From WRIS01 sp031549175 (lineage in GTDB: Bacteria; Actinomycetota; Coriobacteriia; Coriobacteriales; Eggerthellaceae): a stretch of 6,962 nucleotides of DNA. The stretch covers positions 1 to 6,962 of the forward strand of contig JAVBQH010000108.1 of the NCBI GenBank assembly GCA_031549175.1. Direction: 5' to 3'. The position numbers and the translations under genes are program-made. Below, piece by piece: positions 1 through 6,423 of the stretch (its first letter is position 1; the number at the start of each line of letters is the position of its first letter). The notes beneath the pieces are model-generated. The model had not been told where the DNA came from, did not search any database, and saw nothing but the letters and a program-made list of their open reading frames with translations.

Positions 1-3000
1 CCATCAAAGATGGATTGCGCATCGGCAAGCGCTATAACCGCGGCATCGACGTCAGCCTGGGTTGCCTGGTCGTTGACAAGCACCGCTTTTGCAACGCCGA
101 CCGCTTCTGTGAATGCCTCATTCACTTCATCAGTGACCCAAAACTCAGAGGCCATGACGTCAGAGCCGTCGGAGCTTACTTTCACACCAGTTAACGATGC
201 CTCCGCCGAAGAAACGGCATTCTCGAGAGCCGAGCAGTCCGTAGCCACGCCATCAGCAGGATTAGCGCTGAGCGTCGGATAGGCGTAATTGGGAACCGAG
301 CCAATCACCCAAACCATATCGAAATCAAAGCCGGAGAAGGTTGTGGCAGACGACATTTCATCTGCCGTTTTCCCCTGGGCGAAGGAATCCGCCCCTGCAA
401 AAGATGAGTCCAGGTAATACAGGTTGCGCACGTTTTGGGCGTCACCCGCATTCACTACACCGCCAAGAACTGCCCCCAGGGTGCCGACCCCTGACACATA
501 TCCGGCGTTGTAGCAGTTCGAGATTGCGCCACTGTACATCCTCCCGGCAACTCCACCGGTACGTGATCCGCTCGCATAGGAGTCGAGGGTGGTTACGGTT
601 CCGGTGTTGTAGCAATCGGTACAAGCAGCACCGTTTACAAAGCCCGCGACGCCCCCCGCGTAGGCGGCTCCGCCCTCATTGACGATGCTGCCTACATTAT
701 ACGATTGGGAAAGCGGCGTGTTTCCGGAATTGCTGTACATCGAACCAACGATACCCGCACAGCCATGGTCGCCCTTGCTCCCATTATAAGTGATGGCACC
801 GCTGTTCGAACAACGTTCGACTGTCTTGGCACCATAGGCGGATCCGATCACGCCGCCGACGTGGGCAGCCCCGACAACCGTCCCGCTATTGGACGAGTCG
901 AGAACAGAGGCGCCCGAGTACGCATACCCGACGACCCCTCCTGTCGCATAGGTTCCAGCAAGGCCGGTGACCGTGGCTGAGGAAGAGCACTTCTCTACCA
1001 GGGCGTTCCCGTCAGCATACGCTACCAAACCTCCTACGAACTGGGATCCGGTGATGACGGAATCAGTCAGACGTATATTCTTCACCTCACCACCTGTCAC
1101 ATGCCCGAATAGACCGGCACAGTAATTGTTGCCCGACACGGTCACACCTCTGACCATATGACCCTGCCCGTCGAAGATGCCCTTGAAAGACCTGCTGTTT
1201 GTATTGGCGATTGGCTGCCAGTTTGCAATGGAGGACAGGTCAAGGTCGGCATTCAGCACAACAGTTTGATAGGCAAAGTCATCGCCTGCGTTGACCGCGT
1301 CGGCAAAAGCCTTGAACTGCTCGATGCCGTCTATTGCCGTCGTGCCCGCAACGGTAAACTTCCGGTTGTCAGAAGCCCAATCGTATGCGGCAAGCCTTTG
1401 ATCAGAAGATTTGGTGACAGTCACCAGCATGTTGGCGGGAGAATAGGGGTCTTCCACCCTAAAGAGGTTGGTGACGTTCACCCCTTCCTTCGCCGGCAGG
1501 GCAAAGGTATCCGGCAGTGAGGTCAGCGCGGTACATCCGCTAAATGCTTCCTGCATGGTAATAAGATCATTAGAATCAGGCAAGGTGACCGGCGCCTTGT
1601 TCAACGAGGTGCAGCCTTTGAAGGCGTATGCCATATCCACGATTCCGGCAGGCAAGCCTGGCGCCCCTTTGAGACTCGTGCAATTCAGGAACGCATTCGA
1701 GAGGGTTTTCAGCCCTTCAGGGAGTGCCGGAGCATTCTCAAGCGCCGTGCAGCCGCTGAAGGCCCCCTCCATGCTCTCGATACTTTCGGGAAGCTCTGAG
1801 ACTGCCGCAAGAGCCGAGCAGTCGGTGAAATAATAGTCGAGGTCACAGGTGGCAACCCCTTGCTCGAAGACGATCGATTTGATGTTCTTGCCCACGCTGT
1901 GCCAGGGGATATCCTGAGCGCTTGCATATGCCTGGGTATCACCTGTTCCAGAAAAGACCAGGGTGCCGTCCTCACGCAGCGTTGCCGTGACATTCGAAGG
2001 TGTCCCGGCCCCGATTTCCCAGGAAGACACTTCATCATTTTTCAGACCCGGCTGCTTGGCGCTGTCGAAGGTTTCTTTCGCGGCGGCAAGGGAGGAGACG
2101 GCAGCGTCAACCGCTTCCTGCTCCGCCTCAGAGTCGGCAAGGACCGCCGATGCGGCGCTGATCGCCTGAGCGAAAGCCTGCTTCACCGATTCGGTCACCC
2201 ATTGAGTCGAGGGCGGCACATCCAAGCCGTCTGTACTCACCGCCACAGAGCCAAGGTCGTCATTTGAGGCAGCAACTGCAGATTCAAGTGCTGATTTATC
2301 AGGGATCTCTGCCGAAGCCTTCCACCCTGCATAGCGTATGTTCTTGGAACCGCCGTAATTCGTCCAAGCCCCGACAGAGGCCAAGGTCTCGGTAGTGTAC
2401 CAATTCGTAAATCCATAGCCTTCCTTTTCAGGCACGGAAAGTACGTTCAATGCGAAGGAGGTTCCCGCGGCAAACGTTCCGCCGTCCGTGATGGCGACAC
2501 AGGTATTTTGCTGGACGATATTCCCCTGCGTGAAGTCGCTTGAAGAGCTCTGCATGGCTTTGACGAGGTTTTGGGCAGCGGCAACGCTGGAGAAATAGAC
2601 CGTGCTCCCGCGCACCGATGACTGGCAGAAGGCTCCTCCTTCAAGACTTGCAAGGGTCGGAGTGGCACCCGATGTACAGGCAGTCAAGTCAAGTGCCGCC
2701 AATTTGCTGCAATTTTGGAATGCGCAGAAACCAATCGATGCGATGGTCGAAGGTAAGCGCACTGAAGTGAAGCCGTCGTTGTTCAAGCTGCCGAAAGCGT
2801 AGTCTCCTATCGAAGTGACTCCTTCGGGAACAACGACAGATGCGATCTCGCCCGCATAGGCAGCCCAATCGACATCAGACGTGCCAGCATAATCGCGCAT
2901 CTCCCCTAAGCCACCCAAAGACAGGGTGTATGTGTTGTTTGCTGCCGGTATGAGTGAGGCTGTCAGCGAGCCATCTTGAGCTTTCGAAACATCCCATGTT

Positions 3001-4958
3001 TCAACAGCAGGGGCAGCTGCCGTCAAAAACTCGAACACGATGGGCTTTCCCAGCGAGCGGGTCGTCTGGGGCTGCAAGTCCTTCGTAAAAACGAGGTAGT
3101 AGGTCTTCCCCTTTTCAAGGCTGCTCAGGTTGATGTTGACGCCGTCGAATGAGGGCCAGTCCCGATCAGCGTTCACCAGCGAGAAGCCCAAGGTTCCTGC
3201 TGCATACGAGGCAACCGGCGAGAGCGCACCCGTGTCGAAGCCGCCGCCCGCGGTGGGGTCGGCGTCATAGACGAAGACCTTGTCAGTGCACGAGCCCGTC
3301 CAATTGGAAAGGTTCTGCCAGTTCGAGCCGCTGCCGTCGGCATGGATCGCGATTGTCGCCTTCCCTTCCTCCCCCAACTCTATCGGCGTGCCGATAGAGT
3401 TGTACCAGCAGGTCCCCAGTTTTGTGAGGTCGGTTGTAACGTCTGCAGGAACCGGGCTGATAATGCCGAGCTTCGTGCCGCCGTTGCCCTGCTCCCGACC
3501 GTATGCCGCGCTTGTCGCATCACCCTGCCATATGGCGGTCTGACCTGTGTTGGTGTTGAACTCGAAGCATATATTCGCAAAAAGCCGTGCATGATAGCCG
3601 GCGGTTCCGTTCTTGATTACCAGATAATAGGTCTGGTCTGGCTCGATATTGGCCGTGTCCACCGTACAGATGATGTTCTTCCACCAATTGTCCGAAGTCC
3701 CCTGGATGACCATGTTGGATGTTGTACCCGTCCACACCACGTTCTCCGGGTTATCCCAGACAAGGGGGTCGTCTGACTTCGAGACGATGACGCCGCCATG
3801 CCCGTCGAGGAAGCCACTGTTCGAGCCGTTTGAGAACTGCACACCGCCGGCACCGACATAATTCAAGGTGAATTGGATCGTCGGAGCGGTCGCATCATAT
3901 GAGGGAAGGATGGTGTTTCGGTAATAGAAGGGGTTTTCAAGCGTACTGGTGCCGGAGGTCTTGCTCTTGTTCATGTCGGTGACGACATTGACGCCCTCGC
4001 CGGTAACCATCCCCCCGTTGTAGCCGGTCACGCCTTGGGAAAGGGGCTCTGCTAAAGACCAGGCGGGATATCCCTTCCTGGTCGTGCCGCCCGATGAGTT
4101 GTACCAAGGGTCAATGGACTCTTCCCAAGGGGCATTTTGCCAACCCTGGTAAGGCTCATAGCCTTCGGACTGGTTGTACACGACCTCCTGCGCCTGTGGC
4201 GCCATGACTTTTGTAACGACGTAGTTTCCGCCCGTTGGGAGAGGGTCAATAGTGATAAAGCCCTCGCTGTCGACGACGAATTCCCTGCTGTATGAGGTTG
4301 CAGCATCGGTCACCGACAGGTCGATTGCATAGTCGGTTCCCCGTGAGGTCTGCGCCTCGTTGTAGGCACCATAGTATTCCACAAGCACCGTGTCGCCGGC
4401 CGAAACCTTGCCCGCACCTTCAAGGGGGGTCGTCAAAGCCTGGACATTCAGCTTGTATTCGAAGGTAGGGAAATAGGCCGCGAACGAACCTTTTGATGCG
4501 GTTCCGAAACGCAAGGACCCCGTGCTTGTATCGAAGGCGACGTATGGATTGAACCTGAACGCGTTGGTCCAACTTGAGTCCATGAAGCCGGGGTCGCGCA
4601 GCGAGGTGTCAAAGGTATAGGCGGACATTACGGTGCCATCTGACATATCGTTGTCAGTCTGGTAGAACTTCACGGCAAACAAGCCGATCCCGTTGTCTGC
4701 GCTCGATACCCCCGACCCAGACCAGAATGCCGATGGGGCGCAGAAGGCACCTTCCTTGATCGGCACGAGGTACGGGTTGCCGGCATCCCCGGCGTCGACA
4801 TCCGTGGCATTGATCGCCACCTCTACCGGAGAGCGCATCTGACCGGTGAAGTTGGCAGTTGACGCAAGGGCTGTTGCAGGCAGCATCGATACGATCAGAA
4901 GTACCGAGAGAAAAGCCGCTAGTATTTTTCTACTTAACAATGTCTTGCTTTGTCCCAT
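1..4958 (-). CDS. Giant secreted multidomain surface protein (BspA-type LRR, FIVAR, GLUG), 3' end outside window
   Basis: At least 1652 codons are open without a stop and continue past the left edge, so the C-terminus is unseen. The ATG at 4958 is preceded by a good Shine-Dalgarno (AAGGGAGA, plus positions 4963-4970) and begins a classical signal peptide: basic residues near K5, R10 and K11, a hydrophobic core, and ALA before S33. Domains in order, by rough residue: unrecognised region with a Trp cluster (33-350, W273-W300); two related beta-rich domains sharing a TYYLV strand and FEF.T end (355-470 and 530-650); LRR_5/BspA block (670-765); InlB/Flg_new-like unit (815-883); FIVAR (887-965); second LRR array (975-1177); GLUG beta-helix (1200-1520); second FIVAR (1574-1652). 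Families with these modules act outside the cell in adhesion or matrix binding. That role is inferred here and the ligand is unknown. No catalytic domain was recognised. A wall-anchoring signal would be expected beyond the window but cannot be confirmed. Confidence 0.95.
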   Translation of the reverse strand, partial: MGQSKTLLSRKILAAFLSVLLIVSMLPATALASTANFTGQMRSPVEVAINATDVDAGDAGNPYLVPIKEGAFCAPSAFWSGSGVSSADNGIGLFAVKFYQTDNDMSDGTVMSAYTFDTSLRDPGFMDSSWTNAFRFNPYVAFDTSTGSLRFGTASKGSFAAYFPTFEYKLNVQALTTPLEGAGKVSAGDTVLVEYYGAYNEAQTSRGTDYAIDLSVTDAATSYSREFVVDSEGFITIDPLPTGGNYVVTKVMAPQAQEVVYNQSEGYEPYQGWQNAPWEESIDPWYNSSGGTTRKGYPAWSLAEPLSQGVTGYNGGMVTGEGVNVVTDMNKSKTSGTSTLENPFYYRNTILPSYDATAPTIQFTLNYVGAGGVQFSNGSNSGFLDGHGGVIVSKSDDPLVWDNPENVVWTGTTSNMVIQGTSDNWWKNIICTVDTANIEPDQTYYLVIKNGTAGYHARLFANICFEFNTNTGQTAIWQGDATSAAYGREQGNGGTKLGIISPVPADVTTDLTKLGTCWYNSIGTPIELGEEGKATIAIHADGSGSNWQNLSNWTGSCTDKVFVYDADPTAGGGFDTGALSPVASYAAGTLGFSLVNADRDWPSFDGVNINLSSLEKGKTYYLVFTKDLQPQTTRSLGKPIVFEFLTAAAPAVETWDVSKAQDGSLTASLIPAANNTYTLSLGGLGEMRDYAGTSDVDWAAYAGEIASVVVPEGVTSIGDYAFGSLNNDGFTSVRLPSTIASIGFCAFQNCSKLAALDLTACTSGATPTLASLEGGAFCQSSVRGSTVYFSSVAAAQNLVKAMQSSSSDFTQGNIVQQNTCVAITDGGTFAAGTSFALNVLSVPEKEGYGFTNWYTTETLASVGAWTNYGGSKNIRYAGWKASAEIPDKSALESAVAASNDDLGSVAVSTDGLDVPPSTQWVTESVKQAFAQAISAASAVLADSEAEQEAVDAAVSSLAAAKETFDSAKQPGLKNDEVSSWEIGAGTPSNVTATLREDGTLVFSGTGDTQAYASAQDIPWHSVGKNIKSIVFEQGVATCDLDYYFTDCSALAAVSELPESIESMEGAFSGCTALENAPALPEGLKTLSNAFLNCTSLKGAPGLPAGIVDMAYAFKGCTSLNKAPVTLPDSNDLITMQEAFSGCTALTSLPDTFALPAKEGVNVTNLFRVEDPYSPANMLVTVTKSSDQRLAAYDWASDNRKFTVAGTTAIDGIEQFKAFADAVNAGDDFAYQTVVLNADLDLSSIANWQPIANTNSRSFKGIFDGQGHMVRGVTVSGNNYCAGLFGHVTGGEVKNIRLTDSVITGSQFVGGLVAYADGNALVEKCSSSATVTGLAGTYATGGVVGYAYSGASVLDSSNSGTVVGAAHVGGVIGSAYGAKTVERCSNSGAITYNGSKGDHGCAGIVGSMYSNSGNTPLSQSYNVGSIVNEGGAAYAGGVAGFVNGAACTDCYNTGTVTTLDSYASGSRTGGVAGRMYSGAISNCYNAGYVSGVGTLGAVLGGVVNAGDAQNVRNLYYLDSSFAGADSFAQGKTADEMSSATTFSGFDFDMVWVIGSVPNYAYPTLSANPADGVATDCSALENAVSSAEASLTGVKVSSDGSDVMASEFWVTDEVNEAFTEAVGVAKAVLVNDQATQADVDAAVIALADAQSIFD
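3..239 (-). repeat. FIVAR domain, copy 2, at window edge
   Basis: Residues 1574-1652 repeat copy 1 at exactly the same length (79 residues, no gap) and about 49% identity. Shared landmarks are SALE.AV, VS.DG.DV, WVT..V..AF, AVL and VDAAV..LA.A...FD. The offset between copies is 687 codons, and the LRR and GLUG regions lie between. More copies may follow to the left of the window. Confidence 0.8.
395..1350 (-). repeat. GLUG-motif beta-helix region
   Basis: Residues about 1200-1520. The lead-in is IDGIEQFKAFADAVNAG, then a LNADLDLS strand and WQPI. Next comes FKGIFDGQGHMVRG, the F.GtFDG.Gh.I.G signature that precedes GLUG repeats. After that come turns of about 20-40 residues built on GG[VI][VAI]G, then C-[SY]-N-x-G-x-[VI]. 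At least six such turns are seen, closing with NLYYLD. GLUG repeats form a right-handed beta-helix in secreted adhesins and IgA1 peptidase-like proteins. Confidence 0.85.
1470..1829 (-). repeat. Leucine-rich repeat array 2 with a 23-residue period
   Basis: Repeat units begin at F1044, F1067, F1090, F1113 and F1139. The DNA periods are 69, 69, 69 and 78 bases. Each unit reads F-x-x-C-[ST]-x-L, then proline-rich P-x-LP in the middle, ending in A before the next F. Every unit has a Cys at position 4, typical of BspA-type repeats. The preceding residues (about 975-1040) carry the usual lead-in (TLREDGTLVFSGTGD). Confidence 0.85.
2064..2300 (-). repeat. FIVAR domain, copy 1
   Basis: Residues 887-965 are helical, with DKSALESAV at the start, WVTESVKQAF in the middle and EAVDAAVSSLAAA near the end. 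This is the standard FIVAR pattern found in many Gram-positive surface proteins, where it forms helical bundles that can bind matrix or act as spacer. It aligns without gaps to copy 2 at 3-239, with 39 of 79 residues identical by hand count. Confidence 0.8.
2310..2520 (-). other. InlB B-repeat/Flg_new-like unit in the surface protein
   Basis: Residues about 815-883 include GYGFTNWY and, about 25 residues later, IRYAGWKA. This matches the G-Y-x-F-x-x-W(Y)...YA-x-W ending of the Listeria-Bacteroides (Flg_new) repeat, a small beta-grasp-like module of secreted Gram-positive proteins. The spacing between the two halves is longer than usual, so the family call is moderate. Confidence 0.6.
2660..2940 (-). 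repeat. BspA-type leucine-rich repeat block 1 (LRR_5)
   Basis: Residues about 673-767. The block opens with NTYTLSLGGLGEM, the usual lead-in of BspA-like domains, then has EGVTSIGDYAF and STIASIGFCAFQNCSKL. These are the canonical V-T-S-I-G-x-x-A-F units of the LRR_5 family. Only about two to three units are present. Such repeats mediate protein binding in BspA and related surface proteins. Confidence 0.85.
3010..3895 (-). repeat. Pair of related beta-rich (SbsA/Big_5-like) domains in the surface protein
   Basis: Residues about 355-470 and 530-650 end in the same pattern. A turn (IEPDQ or LEKGK) leads into a TYYLV strand, and about 20-25 residues later comes a closing I-x-FEF-x-T strand. This resembles the L.pgttY.v...FtT ending of bacterial Ig-like Big_5/SbsA domains. 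The family name is tentative because the first halves are poorly conserved. The internal duplication itself is visible. These domains probably serve as stalk or spacer modules. Confidence 0.5.
3375..3402. repeat. Perfect 13-bp inverted repeat inside the surface-protein gene
   Basis: The arms CAACTCTATCGGC (3375-3387) and GCCGATAGAGTTG (3390-3402) are exact reverse complements separated by GT. They encode residues 520-528 (N-S-I-G-T-P-I-E-L) of the linker between the two beta-rich domains. No T-run follows on either strand, so it does not look like an intrinsic terminator. Whether it acts in DNA or RNA is unknown. Confidence 0.75.
4863..4958 (-). other. Signal peptide of the surface protein
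   Basis: Residues 1-32 have a basic N-region (K5, R10, K11), an uninterrupted hydrophobic core from about L13 to L26, then P-A-T-A-L-A. This predicts signal peptidase I cleavage after A32 (A30-x-A32, mature end S33). There is no Cys after the site, so it is not a lipoprotein. Confidence 0.9.
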
Positions 4959-5005
4959 ACTATCTCCCTTTTCAAACATAGTCTTATAGCCATCCTAGTA
5001 TGATT

Positions 5006-5034
5006 ACTATATTTTTTAAGGAATAATATGTCAT
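5006..5034 (-). promoter_or_regulatory. Candidate sigma-70-type promoter for the surface protein
   Basis: On the minus strand, a -35 box ATGACA (plus 5029-5034) and a -10 box TATAGT (plus 5006-5011) are each 5/6 to consensus and are separated by exactly 17 bases, with an A-rich spacer. Transcription would start near 4999, giving a leader of about 40 bases with the ribosome binding site at 4963-4970. Confidence 0.65.
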
Positions 5035-5053
5035 GTTGTCTTATTCTCCTTAA
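5016..5053. promoter_or_regulatory. Imperfect inverted repeat spanning both divergent promoters (operator candidate)
   Basis: The left arm TTAAGGAATAA (5016-5026) matches the reverse complement of the right arm TTATTCTCCTTAA (5041-5053) over all 11 bases, apart from a 2-base insertion in the right arm. Each arm falls in the spacer of one promoter, and the two -35 boxes fill the centre. A dimeric or bivalent protein bound here would cover both promoters. The binding protein is unknown; the winged-helix Fic protein encoded next door is the obvious candidate. Confidence 0.5.
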
Positions 5054-5064
5054 GTGGGTATAAA
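5036..5064 (+). promoter_or_regulatory. Candidate sigma-70-type promoter for the Fic-family gene
   Basis: The -35 box TTGTCT (5036-5041, 4/6) and the -10 box TATAAA (5059-5064, 5/6) have a 17-base spacer. Transcription would start near 5071, leaving a leader of about 72 bases. The -35 box lies one base from the -35 box of the opposing promoter. Confidence 0.6.
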
Positions 5065-5142
5065 CTACGTGTATATTGTCACTTAGCGCCGTATACTTAG
5101 CTTTACTTGAAAGCGCATGGATTCTTCATCGAGGTGTAGTTT

Positions 5143-6291
5143 ATGGCGTCAAAAAAGTACGGTCTCCAACAAGGATGCAGCTCTATCCCAACACTTTCCG
5201 AGCTGATCCTTCACCTCGACAACCTCACTGCAAAAAAACTTAACGAGGCGGAATTCGCCATACGCGATTTCGCACAAGTGCAGCTCGAGCCGCTGCGCAC
5301 GAAGGCCTTTTCCGATTCCTGCTTCCATATGGAGGCGTTGGCAAACGTGAAGATATCAGGAAGGCAGGTCTATACGCGGGACGTGTTCGAAAACCTGGCT
5401 CTCAAGCAGATGAGGCCGGCCAGCAAAACGCAAAAGAATACCGAGGCATTGCGCAACACGAGCTCTTTGAAAAAGGCCTGCGAGCTCGGGGGCGGCCCGG
5501 TGACGATCTCGACTTTTTGCGAGATACACAAGCAGCTGCTCACAGGAACTACGCGTGAGAGTTATAGGGGCAGTTTTCGGGAGAACACGAAGACTATAGG
5601 TGCAAGCCGCTACCAGACCCTCGAAACCCCCATCCATCCCCCTGAGTCTGAACACATTGATCTGCTCTTGAAGGACTTGGCGGTCTTCTGTAACCAAAGC
5701 ACGCTACCTGCCGTCGCGCAGGCCGCTATCGCCCATGTGCAGTTTGTTGCAATCCATCCATTCCTTCGCGCAAATGGCAAGACAGCACGTTCCATCATCC
5801 AGCTCGTTTTCCAAAGAAGGGGCTTGATCGACTGCACCGTCATCCCCTTGTCAATATCCCTTTGCACCAGCCCGCACAAGTACCAAACGGCGATGGTCTC
5901 AGTACTCGAGTCCTTCCACAGGGGGGATTTGGATTCTGGGAGAATGTACGCCTGGCTGAACTATTTCTGCGACTGCTGCCTGGACGCGGTGAAGGAGGCG
6001 GCTTCGTTCCAGAATCGAGCGCTCGCCTTGCAAGAAACCTGGCTCACACACCTCGAATCCCGCTCGGATTCTGCATCTACCCTGATCATCCATGCACTTC
6101 CGGGAATGCCCGCCTTTACCGCATCAAGTGCTGCGATCTACATAGACCGCAGCTTCAAACGAGTTAGCTCGTCGATACATGACCTGTGCTCTGCCGGCAT
6201 CATTGAGCAAATCACCACCGGAAACCGTAACAGGGCGTTCGCCTGTCCTGCCATTATAGAAGCCTATTCACGCATCAAAGGATTCCAGTAG
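5143..6291 (+). CDS. Fic-family protein with degenerate active site and C-terminal winged helix
   Basis: 382 residues. The ATG at 5143 follows GAGGTG (5131-5136) at a 6-base spacing. Canonical Fic enzymes transfer AMP to hydroxyl groups of target proteins. The layout is a Fic_N-like helical region (about 15-115), the Fic core (about 120-225) and a winged helix (about 313-377) ending in the NRNRAFACPAIIEAY strand typical of actinobacterial Fic proteins. The GSFRENTKTIG flap (143-153) and the PP turn (166-167) fit the family. The signature is HPFLRANGKTAR (205-216): catalytic H205, N211, G212 and the last Arg (R216) are kept, but the metal-binding Asp/Glu is R209, the first Gly is A210 and the first Arg is K213. 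The usual inhibitory SxxxEG motif is N68...S72-G73. Loss of normal AMP transfer is inferred, not shown; altered chemistry is possible. No small antitoxin gene lies upstream. The gene is divergent from the surface-protein gene, 184 bases from start to start. Confidence 0.95.
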   Translation: MASKKYGLQQGCSSIPTLSELILHLDNLTAKKLNEAEFAIRDFAQVQLEPLRTKAFSDSCFHMEALANVKISGRQVYTRDVFENLALKQMRPASKTQKNTEALRNTSSLKKACELGGGPVTISTFCEIHKQLLTGTTRESYRGSFRENTKTIGASRYQTLETPIHPPESEHIDLLLKDLAVFCNQSTLPAVAQAAIAHVQFVAIHPFLRANGKTARSIIQLVFQRRGLIDCTVIPLSISLCTSPHKYQTAMVSVLESFHRGDLDSGRMYAWLNYFCDCCLDAVKEAASFQNRALALQETWLTHLESRSDSASTLIIHALPGMPAFTASSAAIYIDRSFKRVSSSIHDLCSAGIIEQITTGNRNRAFACPAIIEAYSRIKGFQ

Positions 6292-6357
6292 GCTGCGTGC
6301 ACAAGGATCAAGCCTCTTCGCACGCCCTTGCGGTGGGAAAATCGCCCTGCACCAGCA

Positions 6358-6366
6358 TGGTACAAT
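6358..6366 (+). promoter_or_regulatory. Extended -10 promoter candidate for the cysteine synthase gene
   Basis: TGGTACAAT combines the TGn extension with TACAAT (5/6 to TATAAT). No convincing -35 box lies 16-18 bases upstream, as is common for extended -10 promoters. The predicted start of transcription is near 6373. No clear intrinsic terminator for the Fic-family gene is seen between 6292 and 6357, so read-through is also possible. Confidence 0.45.
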
Positions 6367-6376
6367 GTGAAGCCAG

Positions 6377-6399
6377 GCAAAGGAGCTTGACCCCTTTGC
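6377..6399 (+). promoter_or_regulatory. Small stem-loop in the cysteine synthase leader
   Basis: GCAAAGG (6377-6383) can pair with CCTTTGC (6393-6399) around a 9-base loop. The strong Shine-Dalgarno-like AAAGGAG (6379-6385) lies partly in the stem, immediately before the in-frame ATG at 6400. No T-run follows, so this is not an intrinsic terminator. A regulatory role is speculative. Confidence 0.35.
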
Positions 6400-6423
6400 A
6401 TGCCCCGCATTCTTCTGACCGAT

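Noticed and set aside
1158..2267. Several plus-strand frames of 109-135 codons over the surface-protein gene
   Set aside because: All lie antisense to a continuous minus-strand frame with recognisable LRR, GLUG and FIVAR domains. Their translations are Arg/Pro-rich or without pattern, and no ribosome binding sites of note were seen.
5076..5097. Alternative Fic promoter TTGTCA (5076-5081) with TATACT (5092-5097)
   Set aside because: The spacer is only 10 bases, too short for sigma-70 recognition. The 5036/5059 pair has the ideal 17.
5862..6167. Plus-strand frame of 101 codons inside the Fic-family gene
   Set aside because: Out-of-frame shadow. The overlapped frame carries the Fic core and winged-helix patterns without interruption.
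5143..6291. Fic/Doc toxin-antitoxin module
   Set aside because: No small antitoxin gene lies next to it. The protein has the long Fic_N-Fic-winged helix layout rather than the short Doc form, and the active-site signature is degenerate.
6295..6325. Inverted repeat GCGTGC/GCACGC after the Fic-family stop as a terminator
   Set aside because: A 6-bp stem with a 19-base loop and no T-run after it. Too weak to call an intrinsic terminator.
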